Notes: generated by a model not told the origin, from the sequence alone. A stretch of DNA of 50,891 nucleotides from Burkholderiales bacterium (GCA_016200895.1 JACQDX010000032.1:1-50891), one strand, 5' to 3'. Shown: positions 28,635 through 37,673, numbered from the stretch's first letter. A program made the numbers and translations.

Positions 28635-29671
28635 ACTGTCTGTATACCAGCCTGCAGCAACAATGCTGCAAAATCATCAGCCAGCGGGATTTCCCATTCC
28701 ACATGCTCACCTGTGGTCGGATGCGTCAAACCCAGCTTACGCGCTTGCAGCGCCTGACGATTAAAAAAGCGAGCCAAATGCTGTTTGCCATATAAAGGAT
28801 CGCCAACCAGAGGAAATCCCAGCGACAACATGTGCACACGTATTTGATGGGTACGGCCAGTTTCCAGTTGGCAGGCCACCAGACTGACAGGGAATTTTTC
28901 CAGCATGCCAGCACCCACGCGCTGAAAATGCGTGACGGCAGGTTTGGCAAGCATGCTTTGGGAAACTGCCATCTTGATGCGGTCACGCGGATGTCTGGCC
29001 ATAGGCGCATCGACCGTGCCCGACAAATTAGGTGTACCCCACACCAGCGCATTATATTCACGCTTGACTGTCCTGTCCTGCAACTGGCGCACCAGTTCTG
29101 TATGGGCGATCAGGGTTTTCGCCACCACCATCAGGCCGGAAGTATCCTTATCCAGCCTGTGTACGATGCCAGCACGTGGCACACCCAGCAAAGCAGGCCA
29201 GCGATACAGCAAGCCATTCAGCAAAGTGCCTGACCAGTTACCCGCTGCCGGGTGGACCACCATATCAGCCGGTTTGTTGATGACCAGGATGTCGTCATCT
29301 TCGTACACCACGTTTAAAGGGATGTCTTCAGGCGAATAAGCACCTTCATCAGGCGCAGCTTGTGGCTCTATGATGATTTTTTCATCGCCCAGCATGGTCA
29401 TCTTGCCACGGCCCGGCTTGCCATCGACGCTGACGAAGCCGCCTTCTATCCATTGCTGGATGCGGCTTCTTGAATATTGTGGAACCAGTTTGGACAAAGT
29501 CTTGTCCAAACGCTCACCACAGGCTTCCGAAGTGAGCTTTAATTCTATATTTTCTACTACAAGGGCAAAATCTTCATCCACTTCGGTGGTATCGTTCAGC
29601 CCTTCTAATTCAGTGTCCAGGTCGGAATCTGACAAAATCACTGTAGTAGTTTGTTTCACATTTTTTGCCAT
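28631..29671 (-). CDS. rluD: 23S rRNA pseudouridine synthase RluD
   Basis: The 346-residue enzyme makes pseudouridines in helix 69 of 23S rRNA (E. coli 1911, 1915, 1917). It has an S4 RNA-binding domain (about 50-105) and the RluA-type catalytic domain with D174 in HRLDKDTSGL; later motifs ARTHQIRVH and GDPLYG are present in slightly varied form (GRTHQIRVH, VGDPLYG). An acidic N-terminal extension of about 40 residues precedes the S4 domain. It is divergent from bamD with only about 40 bp between starts and overlaps pgeF by 4 bp. Confidence 0.95.
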   Translation of the reverse strand: MAKNVKQTTTVILSDSDLDTELEGLNDTTEVDEDFALVVENIELKLTSEACGERLDKTLSKLVPQYSRSRIQQWIEGGFVSVDGKPGRGKMTMLGDEKIIIEPQAAPDEGAYSPEDIPLNVVYEDDDILVINKPADMVVHPAAGNWSGTLLNGLLYRWPALLGVPRAGIVHRLDKDTSGLMVVAKTLIAHTELVRQLQDRTVKREYNALVWGTPNLSGTVDAPMARHPRDRIKMAVSQSMLAKPAVTHFQRVGAGMLEKFPVSLVACQLETGRTHQIRVHMLSLGFPLVGDPLYGKQHLARFFNRQALQARKLGLTHPTTGEHVEWEIPLADDFAALLLQAGIQTV

Positions 29672-29681
29672 CGGCTATAAT
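29654..29681 (+). promoter_or_regulatory. Promoter candidate for bamD
   Basis: A perfect -10 box TATAAT lies at 29676-29681 with TTTCAC at 29654-29659 as a weak -35 (16-bp spacer). The -35 lies inside the first codons of divergent rluD, so the two genes share a very short control region. Transcription would start near 29688. Confidence 0.5.
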
Positions 29682-29714
29682 CCGTAAATTGTTTTCATGC
29701 TCACGCACAAATTT

Positions 29715-30518
29715 ATGCACATTAAATCTTTGAAATTGCTGGTTCTGGCTGTTGCCGCGTCCTTAAGTTTAAGCGGCTGCGGGGTGTTTGGTGAAAAAGG
29801 CGATGAGACCAAAACCTGGTCAGCATCAAAATTATACGCTGAAGCAAAAGACGAAATGTCCAGTGGGGGTTATGAAAAGGCAATTCAGTACTTTGAAAAA
29901 CTGGAATCACGCTTCCCTTTCGGTACTTACGCACAACAAGCGCAGATGGAAACTGCCTACGCTTATTTCAAACAAGGTGATCAGGCCCAGGCACTGGCCG
30001 CTGTTGAACGCTTTATCAAGCTGCATCCAAATCATAGCCATGTAGACTATATGTATTATTTGCGTGGCGTGATCAACTTCAATGATCAGGTAGGTTTATT
30101 CAACTTCCTGGCAAATCAGGACATTACTGAACGCGATCCTAAAGCTTCCCGCGATTCTTTTGACGCTTTCAAACAACTGGCAATCCAGTTCCCAGACAGT
30201 AAGTATACGCCAGACGCGATCTTGCGCATGAAATATCTGGTAAATGCCCTCGCACAATACGACGTACACGTAGCACGCTACTATCTGCGCCGTGGTGCTT
30301 ACCTGGCTGCGGCCAACCGCGCCCAGGCAGCCATCAAGGAATATCCAGATGCGCCAGCGATTGAAGAAGCGATGTTTATTTTGATACGCTCTTACGACGC
30401 CATGGGTATGACGGAGCTACGTGATGATGCAAACCGCGTCTTCTTGCAAAACTTCCCGAAAAGCGACTACCTGACGGGTAAAGCCGGTTCGCGTAATGCA
30501 TGGTGGAAATTCTGGTAA
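29715..30518 (+). CDS. bamD: Outer membrane assembly lipoprotein BamD
   Basis: The 267-residue lipoprotein is an essential part of the BAM complex that inserts beta-barrel proteins into the outer membrane. The lipoprotein signal ends in LSGC with the lipidated Cys22; tetratricopeptide-like helices follow (YEKAIQYFEKLESRFPFG, YAYFKQGDQAQALAAVERFIKLHP, SKYTPDAILRMKYL, IEEAMFILIRSYDAMG). I choose the ATG at 29715, which gives a compact signal peptide and leaves room for a leader after the TATAAT; the ATG at 29697 would add six residues. The opposition of rluD and bamD is typical of proteobacteria. Confidence 0.95.
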   Translation: MHIKSLKLLVLAVAASLSLSGCGVFGEKGDETKTWSASKLYAEAKDEMSSGGYEKAIQYFEKLESRFPFGTYAQQAQMETAYAYFKQGDQAQALAAVERFIKLHPNHSHVDYMYYLRGVINFNDQVGLFNFLANQDITERDPKASRDSFDAFKQLAIQFPDSKYTPDAILRMKYLVNALAQYDVHVARYYLRRGAYLAAANRAQAAIKEYPDAPAIEEAMFILIRSYDAMGMTELRDDANRVFLQNFPKSDYLTGKAGSRNAWWKFW

Positions 30519-30530
30519 AACCGGATGTCA

Positions 30531-30556
30531 CGTCAGGACATGCGTATGTCCTGACG
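30531..30556. terminator. Stem-loop between convergent bamD and yaaA
   Basis: CGTCAGGACAT-GCGT-ATGTCCTGACG is a perfect 11-bp hairpin 13 bp past the bamD stop and 37 bp from the yaaA stop. It has no T-run on either side, so termination may be inefficient or Rho-assisted. Confidence 0.5.
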
Positions 30557-30592
30557 AATTGCCGCTAAGCCAGATGAGAATTACATACCCAT

Positions 30593-31369
30593 CTAATCTT
30601 CAATCTTCCGCCGGAATACCCAGCTAGTCTTGGTAGACTCCTTCTCGCAATAGGCATACCCCTCTTCAGCAAAGGCTTTCAAGTCATTTGCCTTGCGTAT
30701 GCCATTCAGCGCGCTGTATCTGGCCATCATGCCCCTGGCGCGCTTGGCATAAAAAGAAATAATCTTGTATTTGCCATTCTTCCAGTCATGAAAAACAGGA
30801 GAAATCACAGGTACTCCTAAAACTGCAGGTCGAACCGCCTTGAAGTATTCATCTGATGCCAAATTCACCAGTATCTGCGATTTTTGTTGCTGAATAGCAT
30901 CACTTAACTGTAAACTTATTTTATCGCCCCAGTAGGCATACAGGTTTTTACCACGAGGATTGGCAAGTGTCGTCCCCATTTCCAGTCGATATGCCTGCAA
31001 GGCGTCAAGAGGACGCAGCAAACCATACAAGCCAGACAAAATGCGTGCGTGATTTTGCAGGTATTTCAGTTGCGGAGAAGTCAGGCTGCTGACATTGAGT
31101 CCCTCATACACGTCGCCATTAAATGCGAATACTGCCTGCTTCCTGTTCAGTGGCTTGGCCTCCAACTCCCAGTCCGCAAAGCGCTGCACATTCAATTGCG
31201 CCAGTGCAGGTGAGATATCCATAAGCTCAGCCAGTTGATCAGAAGTATATGTTCTGGCGATTTCCACCAATTCCTCAGCCTCAGCAAGAAAATGTGGTGT
31301 AGTCATTGTTTTAGTCTTTACGGGTGTTTCAAAGTCCAGACTCTTGGCTGGAGATAATACAATGAGCAT
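30593..31369 (-). CDS. yaaA: Peroxide stress protein YaaA
   Basis: The 258-residue protein belongs to the YaaA/DUF328 family. Its signatures are the N-terminal LSPAKSLDFETP, FNGDVYEGL, LSGLYGLLRPLD, and the C-terminal FYAKRARGMMARY. In E. coli YaaA lowers free iron and protects DNA and proteins during peroxide stress, and its fold includes a helix-hairpin-helix DNA-binding element. Length is typical (258). It is divergent from the PIN-domain gene with 22 bp between the starts. Confidence 0.95.
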   Translation of the reverse strand: MLIVLSPAKSLDFETPVKTKTMTTPHFLAEAEELVEIARTYTSDQLAELMDISPALAQLNVQRFADWELEAKPLNRKQAVFAFNGDVYEGLNVSSLTSPQLKYLQNHARILSGLYGLLRPLDALQAYRLEMGTTLANPRGKNLYAYWGDKISLQLSDAIQQQKSQILVNLASDEYFKAVRPAVLGVPVISPVFHDWKNGKYKIISFYAKRARGMMARYSALNGIRKANDLKAFAEEGYAYCEKESTKTSWVFRRKIED

Positions 31370-31391
31370 AATTTGAATTTAAAAGACAAAA

Positions 31392-31871
31392 ATGACCGAC
31401 ATCATACCTAAGCGCGTAATTCTTGACACCAATGTGTGTCTGGATTTATTTATCTTCAAAGACCCCAGATGGTCAGTCTTGCTGGATGACCTTGGCAATG
31501 GGCAGCTACAGGCATTCACCCGGGCGGATTGCCGTGATGAGTGGATAGCCGTTCTCAGCTACCCTCATCTGGCAGCCAGGCATGATAGTGCAGGCGCTGC
31601 GACCGCTCTGTTTGATGCATGCATCAATTGCCTTGCACCTATTGAGCTCAACTATAAACTCCCGGTCTGCAGTGACAAGGATGATCAAAAATTTTTAGAA
31701 ATTGCACGTGATACTCAGGCCGAGGTTCTCATTACCAAAGACAAAGCCCTGCTCAAGCTCTCCAGGAAAATGAAGCAGGCTGGCATGTTCAGGATAGAGA
31801 CGCCCGAACAATTTTTGCGAACTTACGTAAAAGAATGTGACAAAACTGCATCGGGAGTAACAAAAGAATGA
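31392..31871 (+). CDS. PIN-domain protein, putative toxin-type ribonuclease
   Basis: The 159-residue protein fits the COG1569-like PIN family. The acidic metal-binding residues are visible: D12 in VILDTNVCLDL, E50 in CRDEW, D97 or D98 in SDKDDQKFLEIA, and D117 in LITKDKALL. PIN proteins are Mg-dependent RNases, many of them toxins of toxin-antitoxin pairs. Here no antitoxin-like gene is adjacent: yaaA is divergent and the next 255 bp downstream are non-coding. It may be a solitary PIN protein with a housekeeping role. The ATG at 31392 is the first in frame. Confidence 0.85.
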   Translation: MTDIIPKRVILDTNVCLDLFIFKDPRWSVLLDDLGNGQLQAFTRADCRDEWIAVLSYPHLAARHDSAGAATALFDACINCLAPIELNYKLPVCSDKDDQKFLEIARDTQAEVLITKDKALLKLSRKMKQAGMFRIETPEQFLRTYVKECDKTASGVTKE

Positions 31872-32126
31872 CAAATTTTATTACTCTGAGTTATTCTTCG
31901 GTAATGTCCTGCTACTATGAACAAGAGCAAAAAGCAGTCTTGTTCATGGATAAAAATTACACCTTGATTTAAGTAAAATAAATCAGAAAAAAACCGGAGT
32001 CCATGCGGAAACGTGGTATCTGAATGGCAGCAACACTCAGAACATTTCTGCATACTCTCGCTGACACACCGTGACATTTGTGAAGCTTTACACAATGATC
32101 AATGCGATTATGGAGAACCAAGGACT

Positions 32127-32876
32127 ATGACCGATTCAGCAGATGATCTGGACGCATTGTTTGAAGAAATGGCCAATCAGCGCCTGGAAACCAATGTAGA
32201 GTCCCCCTCTTCCCCACCTGTGAGTAGCGAACCTGCGCCGCAAGAGCCGGCTCCTGTCAAGTTCAATTTTCACAGTGATGATGCAGACGCGACCAAACCC
32301 ATTTTTGACCGTTTGGGTGGCATCGTCAGAATGCTGCACGACTCCATGCGTGAGTTGGGTTATGACCGTTCACTATCAGATGTTGCAGTGCAGATTGCAG
32401 ATGCCCAAGGCCGGCTTGAATATGTCGCCACACTGACTGAGCAGGCCGCCAACAAGGTCTTGAACGCCACAGATCTGGGCATGCCTGAACAAGATGAACT
32501 GGCCAAGAAAGCCAAGTCCATGGATGCGCGCTGGACGGACTTGTTTGAAGGCAAACTCAGCGTTGATGAATTCAAGACCCTGGCGACCGACTCCAAGACC
32601 TTTGCCAATAATGTACTGACTGCCACGGATGCCGAAAAAGCGCGTTTGCTGGACATTATGATGGCTCAGGACTTCCAGGACCTGACTGGTCAGTTGATCA
32701 AAAAAGTGGTGGCCATCAACAAACGTGTTGAACACGAATTGACGCAAATTCTGCTCGACAATGCACCGTTAGAATTGAAAGAAAAAGCAGTAGAATTGAT
32801 GGAAGGCCCTTCCGTCCCGAACGCAGCGTTGGAACAGGATGATGTAGATAACCTACTTGATAGTCTGGGTTTCTAA
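32127..32876 (+). CDS. cheZ: Protein phosphatase CheZ
   Basis: The 249-residue protein dephosphorylates CheY-P. The active-site helix MAQDFQDLTGQLIKKV contains D185 and Q189, corresponding to E. coli D143 and Q147. The C-terminal CheY-binding peptide QDDVDNLLDSLGF (237-249) is present. A Pro/Glu-rich linker (about 25-45) is longer than in enterobacteria. I use the ATG at 32127 (MTDSADD), with AAGGA just upstream; a longer frame to 32013 adds unlikely residues. The stop overlaps the cheA ATG (TAATG), so the pair is coupled. Upstream 31872-32126 shows no ORF I can support. Confidence 0.95.
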   Translation: MTDSADDLDALFEEMANQRLETNVESPSSPPVSSEPAPQEPAPVKFNFHSDDADATKPIFDRLGGIVRMLHDSMRELGYDRSLSDVAVQIADAQGRLEYVATLTEQAANKVLNATDLGMPEQDELAKKAKSMDARWTDLFEGKLSVDEFKTLATDSKTFANNVLTATDAEKARLLDIMMAQDFQDLTGQLIKKVVAINKRVEHELTQILLDNAPLELKEKAVELMEGPSVPNAALEQDDVDNLLDSLGF

Positions 32877-34720
32877 TGGATGACATGCTCAAAGAATTTG
32901 TCGTCGAAGCGCTCGATCTGGCGACCAATGTAGAAGAACATCTACTCTCACTCGAGCGCAATCCGGGCGACATGAATACGCTGAATGCCGTATTCCGGTC
33001 CTTTCATACGATCAAGGGTGGCGCAGGCTTCATGAATTTGAGCGCCATGGTGTCGGCCTGCCATTTAACCGAAAACCTTTTCGATGCCCTGCGCACCGGA
33101 CAAGTCCCGGTCACGCCTGAAGCCATAGAAGCAGCGCTTGAAGCCAGTGGCTTTGTCGCCGATCAGCTTACTGCCCTGAATAATGGCACTGAGCCGGACA
33201 AGCTTTCGACCATGCCCAAGTCGCTGGAAAAAATGCTGACTGATGCCATAGAAATGAAAGGCGTCAGCAAAAAACCGGCGGCGACTAAAGCGAAGGCAGT
33301 TGAAGCGCCCAAGCCAGCAGAAAAAGTGCCGGAGCCTGCTGCGAAAAAGGAAAATGCTGGCGAACTCGACTGGGAAGCCTATTTCCGTGCGGTCACGCCA
33401 GCGGGCACATTACCAGAAGCAGTAGAAGAAACTGCAGAGCTCGCTGAAGAAGAAAGCGAAGCTCCTGCACAAAGAGAAGAGACTGAAGCTGTCAAATCCT
33501 CATTGTCTGGTGGCGAAGTCAAGCAGAGTGCTCCGGCAAAAGAAGAAAGCATACGTATAGACGCTGTCAAGCTGAATGTCTTGCTGGAAGTTGCCGGTGA
33601 ATCCGTGCAGGCAGCCAATCAGGCAGCCGTACTGCTGGAAAAATTGTCACAATTCAAGTTTGATGGCCAGGCTGCACCACTGATGTCTGCCCTGACGGAA
33701 ACCCTGACACGTGCATCCCGCTATTCAACCGAGCTGCAACGCGCCACGCTGGCAACCCGCATGCAGCCTGTGGGACGTTTGTTCCAAAAATTCCCAAGGC
33801 TGATCAGGGAATTGGCACGCGACCTTGGCAAAGAAGTCGACTTGAACATTGCCGGTGCAGAGACAGAAGTGGATCGTGTTGTCGTTGACAGCCTCTATGA
33901 TCCATTGGTGCACATGTTGCGCAATGCGCTTGATCATGGCATAGAAACCGCTGAAGAACGCATCAATGCCAACAAGTCTCCGCGTGCCACGATTTCATTG
34001 AAAGCCTGGCAGGAAGCCAGCAGCGTCATGATAGAAGTGACGGATGACGGCAAAGGCATGGATGCACAAAGACTGCGCGACAAAGCTGTCTCCAAGGGCT
34101 TGATCAATGTGCATGATGCCCGTACCGATGACGAAGCTTTCCAGCTGGTATTTTTGCCTGGCTTCTCGACCAAAGAAGTCGCTTCTAGTGTCTCTGGCCG
34201 CGGCGTAGGCATGGATGTGGTAAAAACCGCTGTGGAACGCCATCGCGGTGCGATACGCATAGCGTCTCAATTGGGAACAGGTACTACCTTCCTGATCCGT
34301 TTGCCAATCGAGCTGTCTATCGTACCAACCATGCTGGTCCGTACTGATGGTGCATCGCTGGCATTGCCAATGGCAACCGTACAGCGCGTGGTTGAATTGC
34401 CAGAAACCTTTGAAAGCGTTGGTGGGCAACCTGTATTGCGCGATCTTGGCCGGCCTTTGCCAGTCAAATCATTGGGCAAGATACTGGGTTATACGCCAGC
34501 GTCTGAAAGAGTTGGCATCGTCATTGCGGCCCCTAGCCCCTATATCTTGTCTGTAGATGCTGTTGATGGCACAGCCGATCTGGTGATCAAACCGCTGACC
34601 TGCATCAGCACACCAGGTATTACCGGCACTGCACGTTCCGCAGAAGGTGAATTGGTTCTGGTGATCAGTCTGTCCTTCCTGATCGATGGTTGCAAGACGC
34701 GGGAACGCATTACGGCATAA
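32876..34720 (+). CDS. cheA: Chemotaxis histidine kinase CheA, short form
   Basis: The 614-residue kinase has an Hpt (P1) domain with phospho-accepting H44 in SFHTIKGGAGF, an Ala/Glu/Lys-rich linker (about 130-222) with no recognisable CheY/CheB-binding P2 domain, a P3 dimerisation segment (about 225-300), the ATPase domain with N350 (HMLRNALDHG), DDGKGMD (390-396) and SGRGVGMD (439-446), and a C-terminal CheW-like P5 domain (about 480-610). It is coupled to cheZ and is about 12 kb from the mcp-cheRDBY cluster, which may have its own cheA beyond the window. A strong terminator follows. Confidence 0.93.
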   Translation: MDDMLKEFVVEALDLATNVEEHLLSLERNPGDMNTLNAVFRSFHTIKGGAGFMNLSAMVSACHLTENLFDALRTGQVPVTPEAIEAALEASGFVADQLTALNNGTEPDKLSTMPKSLEKMLTDAIEMKGVSKKPAATKAKAVEAPKPAEKVPEPAAKKENAGELDWEAYFRAVTPAGTLPEAVEETAELAEEESEAPAQREETEAVKSSLSGGEVKQSAPAKEESIRIDAVKLNVLLEVAGESVQAANQAAVLLEKLSQFKFDGQAAPLMSALTETLTRASRYSTELQRATLATRMQPVGRLFQKFPRLIRELARDLGKEVDLNIAGAETEVDRVVVDSLYDPLVHMLRNALDHGIETAEERINANKSPRATISLKAWQEASSVMIEVTDDGKGMDAQRLRDKAVSKGLINVHDARTDDEAFQLVFLPGFSTKEVASSVSGRGVGMDVVKTAVERHRGAIRIASQLGTGTTFLIRLPIELSIVPTMLVRTDGASLALPMATVQRVVELPETFESVGGQPVLRDLGRPLPVKSLGKILGYTPASERVGIVIAAPSPYILSVDAVDGTADLVIKPLTCISTPGITGTARSAEGELVLVISLSFLIDGCKTRERITA

Positions 34721-34754
34721 GTTTCACCGTTCAATGTTAGTTGCAAAACACCTG

Positions 34755-34800
34755 ATAAACGCATTTTGACCAAATCTGTCAAAATGCGTTTATTCTTTTT
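34755..34800 (+). terminator. Rho-independent terminator after cheZ-cheA
   Basis: ATAAACGCATTTTGA pairs perfectly with TCAAAATGCGTTTAT over 15 bp around a 9-nt loop and is followed by TCTTTTT. It ends the cheZ-cheA unit about 35 bp after the cheA stop. Confidence 0.88.
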
Positions 34801-34818
34801 ACAGCTCCATGGCGCGTC

Positions 34819-36297
34819 ATGACCACTTTCCCACTCTCTCTGCAGGAATTCATGCTGGAGAATCAGTTTGCAAATCTTCCCCCGCATTTTTTTACACATC
34901 TTTCTGCCAGCCCCATAGACAAACCCTATCTCGTGGCAGCCAGCAATGAAGTTGCTGCACAATTGAACCTGGATCAGGCCACTCTGAATTCACCTGAATT
35001 CCTCAATTATTTTTCCGGCAACGAGCTCATTCCTGGCAGCAAACCCTTGGCAGCGGTTTATTCAGGTCACCAGTTCGGTGTCTGGGCGGGTCAACTGGGT
35101 GATGGTCGCGCATTACTGCTTGGTGGCAGGTCCCATAATGGACAACATCTGGAAATACAGTTAAAAGGCGCAGGCATGACACCTTATTCGCGCATGGGCG
35201 ACGGGCGCGCCGTATTACGCTCTTCCATACGCGAATTTTTATGTTCAGAAGCGATGGCGGCGTTGAACATACCGACATCACGTGCGCTCTGCATCATCGG
35301 TTCAGACCAGATGGTTTTTCGCGAAACGCCGGAGACCAGCGCAGTCGTCGCCCGCATAGCACCCAGTTTTGTACGTTTTGGCTCATTTGAGCATTGGTAT
35401 TACAACGACAGAATGGATGACCTGCGTCAGCTTGCCGACTATGTCATCGCGCATTCTTACCCAGAACTGCAGGCAGAAAATAATCCCTACCAGGCATTGC
35501 TCGCCGCCGTCACCACACGCACTGCCGAACTGATGGCGCACTGGCAGGCTGTCGGCTTTATGCACGGCGTCATGAATACCGACAATATGTCTATATTGGG
35601 CCAGACTTTGGACTATGGCCCTTTTGGCTTTATGGAGGCTTATGACGAAAAACATATTTGCAACCATACCGACCAGCAAGGCCGCTATTCCTACCGCATG
35701 CAGCCAGCCATAGGTAACTGGAATTGCCAGGCACTGGCGCAAGCATTGTCACCGCTCATAGGCAGTGTCGATGAAACCAACGCTGCATTAAGCCATTATC
35801 CGGCCATTTATCGCCAGAAATGGGCAGCACTTATGCATCAAAAGTTTGGTTTGAAGACGGATCACGAAGCTGATCTGGACTTATTTGCTGACTTTTTCAC
35901 TTTGTTACAAAGTAATCATGCTGACTTCACCCTGAGTTTTCGCCATTTGAGTAAGCTTTCGAATCAGAAATCGACCAAGGATGAGCTACTGCGTGATTTA
36001 TTCCTGGACAGGGATAGTCTGGATGCATGGTTGGTCAATTACCGGGCGCGCCTGACCATGGAACAAAGTGATGAACAGGCACGTCAAACCAGCATGTTGT
36101 CAGTTAATCCCAAGTATATTTTAAGAAATTATCTTGCGCAGGTAGCGATAGAAAAAGCGCAAAAGAAGGATTTTTCAGAAGTCAGGAAATTATTGCATAT
36201 TCTGAAAAATCCCTATGACGAACAAGAAGAACACGCAGGCTATGCAGAATTGCCGCCAGACTGGGCCAGGCATCTGGAAGTCAGTTGTTCATCCTGA
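34819..36297 (+). CDS. selO: Protein adenylyltransferase SelO (YdiU)
   Basis: The 492-residue pseudokinase-fold enzyme transfers AMP to Ser, Thr or Tyr of target proteins. Signatures are YSGHQFGVWAGQLGDGRALLLGG, LQLKGAG-type ILKGAGMTPYSRMGDGRAVLRSSIREFL (in slightly varied form), the MHGVMNTDNMSILG catalytic region, and DYGPFGFM. The C-terminus ends CSS, where animal SelO has selenocysteine; this bacterial form has Cys. Length is typical (about 480-490). It begins an apparent run with msrB (27 bp apart), which fits a redox-linked role. Confidence 0.95.
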   Translation: MTTFPLSLQEFMLENQFANLPPHFFTHLSASPIDKPYLVAASNEVAAQLNLDQATLNSPEFLNYFSGNELIPGSKPLAAVYSGHQFGVWAGQLGDGRALLLGGRSHNGQHLEIQLKGAGMTPYSRMGDGRAVLRSSIREFLCSEAMAALNIPTSRALCIIGSDQMVFRETPETSAVVARIAPSFVRFGSFEHWYYNDRMDDLRQLADYVIAHSYPELQAENNPYQALLAAVTTRTAELMAHWQAVGFMHGVMNTDNMSILGQTLDYGPFGFMEAYDEKHICNHTDQQGRYSYRMQPAIGNWNCQALAQALSPLIGSVDETNAALSHYPAIYRQKWAALMHQKFGLKTDHEADLDLFADFFTLLQSNHADFTLSFRHLSKLSNQKSTKDELLRDLFLDRDSLDAWLVNYRARLTMEQSDEQARQTSMLSVNPKYILRNYLAQVAIEKAQKKDFSEVRKLLHILKNPYDEQEEHAGYAELPPDWARHLEVSCSS

Positions 36298-36323
36298 TAT
36301 GAAGAAGAAATGAAGAGGAAATC

Positions 36324-36719
36324 ATGAGTAAAATCGTCAAGTCAGATGCAGAATGGAAAGCGCAACTCAGCTCCATGGAATATGAAGTTACCAGGCATGC
36401 AGCGACCGAGCGTGCATTCACGGGTAAATTCTGGGATCACCATGAGGTTGGCACCTATACTTGCGTCTGCTGTAACACCCCCTTATTTACTTCGGACGCC
36501 AAATTTGATTCCGGCTGCGGTTGGCCAAGTTACTTCAAGGCAATTAACCCTGCCAATGTCCGTGAAATAGTTGATACATCTCATGGCATGACGCGCACCG
36601 AGATTGTGTGTAATATCTGCGACGCCCATCTGGGACATGTATTCCCCGATGGCCCACCACCCACGAGGTTGCGGTATTGCATTAATTCCGCCTCCTTGAA
36701 ATTTGACCCTGCAACCTGA
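36324..36719 (+). CDS. msrB: Peptide methionine-(R)-S-oxide reductase MsrB
   Basis: The 131-residue enzyme repairs methionine R-sulfoxide. Zinc ligands are C47, C50 (CVCC), C96 and C99 (CNIC); the catalytic Cys is C119 in [10 protein letters not shown]65 in SGCGWPSY is the likely resolving Cys. The motif [11 protein letters not shown] is complete. GAAGAGGAAATC precedes the ATG. The pairing with selO and the 11-bp gap to yciB suggest one operon. Confidence 0.96.
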   Translation: MSKIVKSDAEWKAQLSSMEYEVTRHAATERAFTGKFWDHHEVGTYTCVCCNTPLFTSDAKFDSGCGWPSYFKAINPANVREIVDTSHGMTRTEIVCNICDAHLGHVFPDGPPPTRLRYCINSASLKFDPAT

Positions 36720-36730
36720 GTTGTCTGTAA

Positions 36731-37354
36731 ATGAAATTTCTTTTTGACATGTTTCCGGTAGTTTTGTTTTTTATCACCTTCAAATGGGGTGAGAAAAATC
36801 CAGCTACTGCGCAATCACTGGTGTCCGACTATTTCTCCGGCATCGTCTCTGGCGGCGTAACAACTGCTGAACTGGCACCCATATTATTTGCAACAGCACT
36901 TACTTTGGTTGCGTCCGTATGCCAAATCGGTTATTTGCTCATACGCCGTAAAAAAGTCGATGCCATGTTGTGGATTTCTTTCATCATCATCATGGTTTTT
37001 GGCGGAGCTACTCTATATTTTCAGAGTGAAACCTTCATCAAATGGAAGCCTACCGTATTGTACTGGTGTTACTGTGGTGCCTTTGCCCTGGCGCAATTTG
37101 TTTTCAAGAAAAACTTGATTCAAATGACAATGGGCGAACAAATCAAGCTGCCTGAGCAAATATGGACCCGTCTTAGTTATGCCTGGATGCTCTATTTCTT
37201 GCTCATGGGCTTCGTTAATCTGTATGTGGCATTTAATTTCTCCACAGACACATGGGCAAACTTCAAATTGATTGCTGTAGTTGCTATCATGCCTGCATTT
37301 ATCATTATCCAAAGCCTGTTTTTGGCTAAATATATGGAAGAACCGGCCCAATGA
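36731..37354 (+). CDS. yciB: Inner membrane septation protein YciB (IspZ)
   Basis: The 207-residue protein has about five transmembrane segments and the family start MKFLFDMFPVVLFFITFKW. Family signatures GAFALAQFVFKKNLI and a terminal FLAKYMEE segment are visible. YciB family proteins are linked to cell-envelope synthesis and septation in Gram-negative bacteria. Length is slightly above E. coli YciB (179), with an N-terminal region expanded by a Gly/Ala-rich loop. It overlaps the bolA-like gene by 4 bp (ATGA). Confidence 0.94.
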   Translation: MKFLFDMFPVVLFFITFKWGEKNPATAQSLVSDYFSGIVSGGVTTAELAPILFATALTLVASVCQIGYLLIRRKKVDAMLWISFIIIMVFGGATLYFQSETFIKWKPTVLYWCYCGAFALAQFVFKKNLIQMTMGEQIKLPEQIWTRLSYAWMLYFLLMGFVNLYVAFNFSTDTWANFKLIAVVAIMPAFIIIQSLFLAKYMEEPAQ

Positions 37355-37623
37355 CACGCCATGAAAAAATATTGACACGCTGGATGGAAACCTTACAGCC
37401 AGTTGAATGTCAATTAACAGATGACTCCGAAGCTCATCGTGGCCATGCTGGTGCAGCAGGTGGTGCGGGTCATTACAGTGTAAGAATAGTCTGTCAACAA
37501 TTTGAGGGATTAAACCGTATTTCCCGCCATCGACTAGTGTATGATGCCGTTGGCGATATGATGCAAACGGAAATTCATGCCCTCAATATTGTGGCATTGA
37601 GTCCGTCAGAGATAGCGACCTAA
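37351..37623 (+). CDS. BolA family protein
   Basis: The 90-residue protein has the BolA fold signatures: an N-terminal helix, the acidic and His/Gly-containing loop DDSEAHRGHAGAAGGAGHYSVRI, the conserved V.S..FEG....RHRLVYDAVGDMM segment (here FEGLNRISRHRLVYDAVGDMM), and the C-terminal IHALNIVALSPSE. BolA proteins act in Fe-S cluster and iron homeostasis with monothiol glutaredoxins and, in E. coli, affect morphology genes. The ATGA overlap with yciB supports co-translation. Confidence 0.93.
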   Translation: MTRHEKILTRWMETLQPVECQLTDDSEAHRGHAGAAGGAGHYSVRIVCQQFEGLNRISRHRLVYDAVGDMMQTEIHALNIVALSPSEIAT

Positions 37624-37673
37624 GCAGTTTATTTATAATCCGTTTTTTTTATTTTGTTATTTAGGAACAGACA

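Noticed and set aside
31823..32095. 90-codon minus-strand frame across the PIN gene end and cheZ upstream region
   Set aside because: Rich in Cys, Ser and Phe, overlaps the PIN gene, no ribosome site, no domain.
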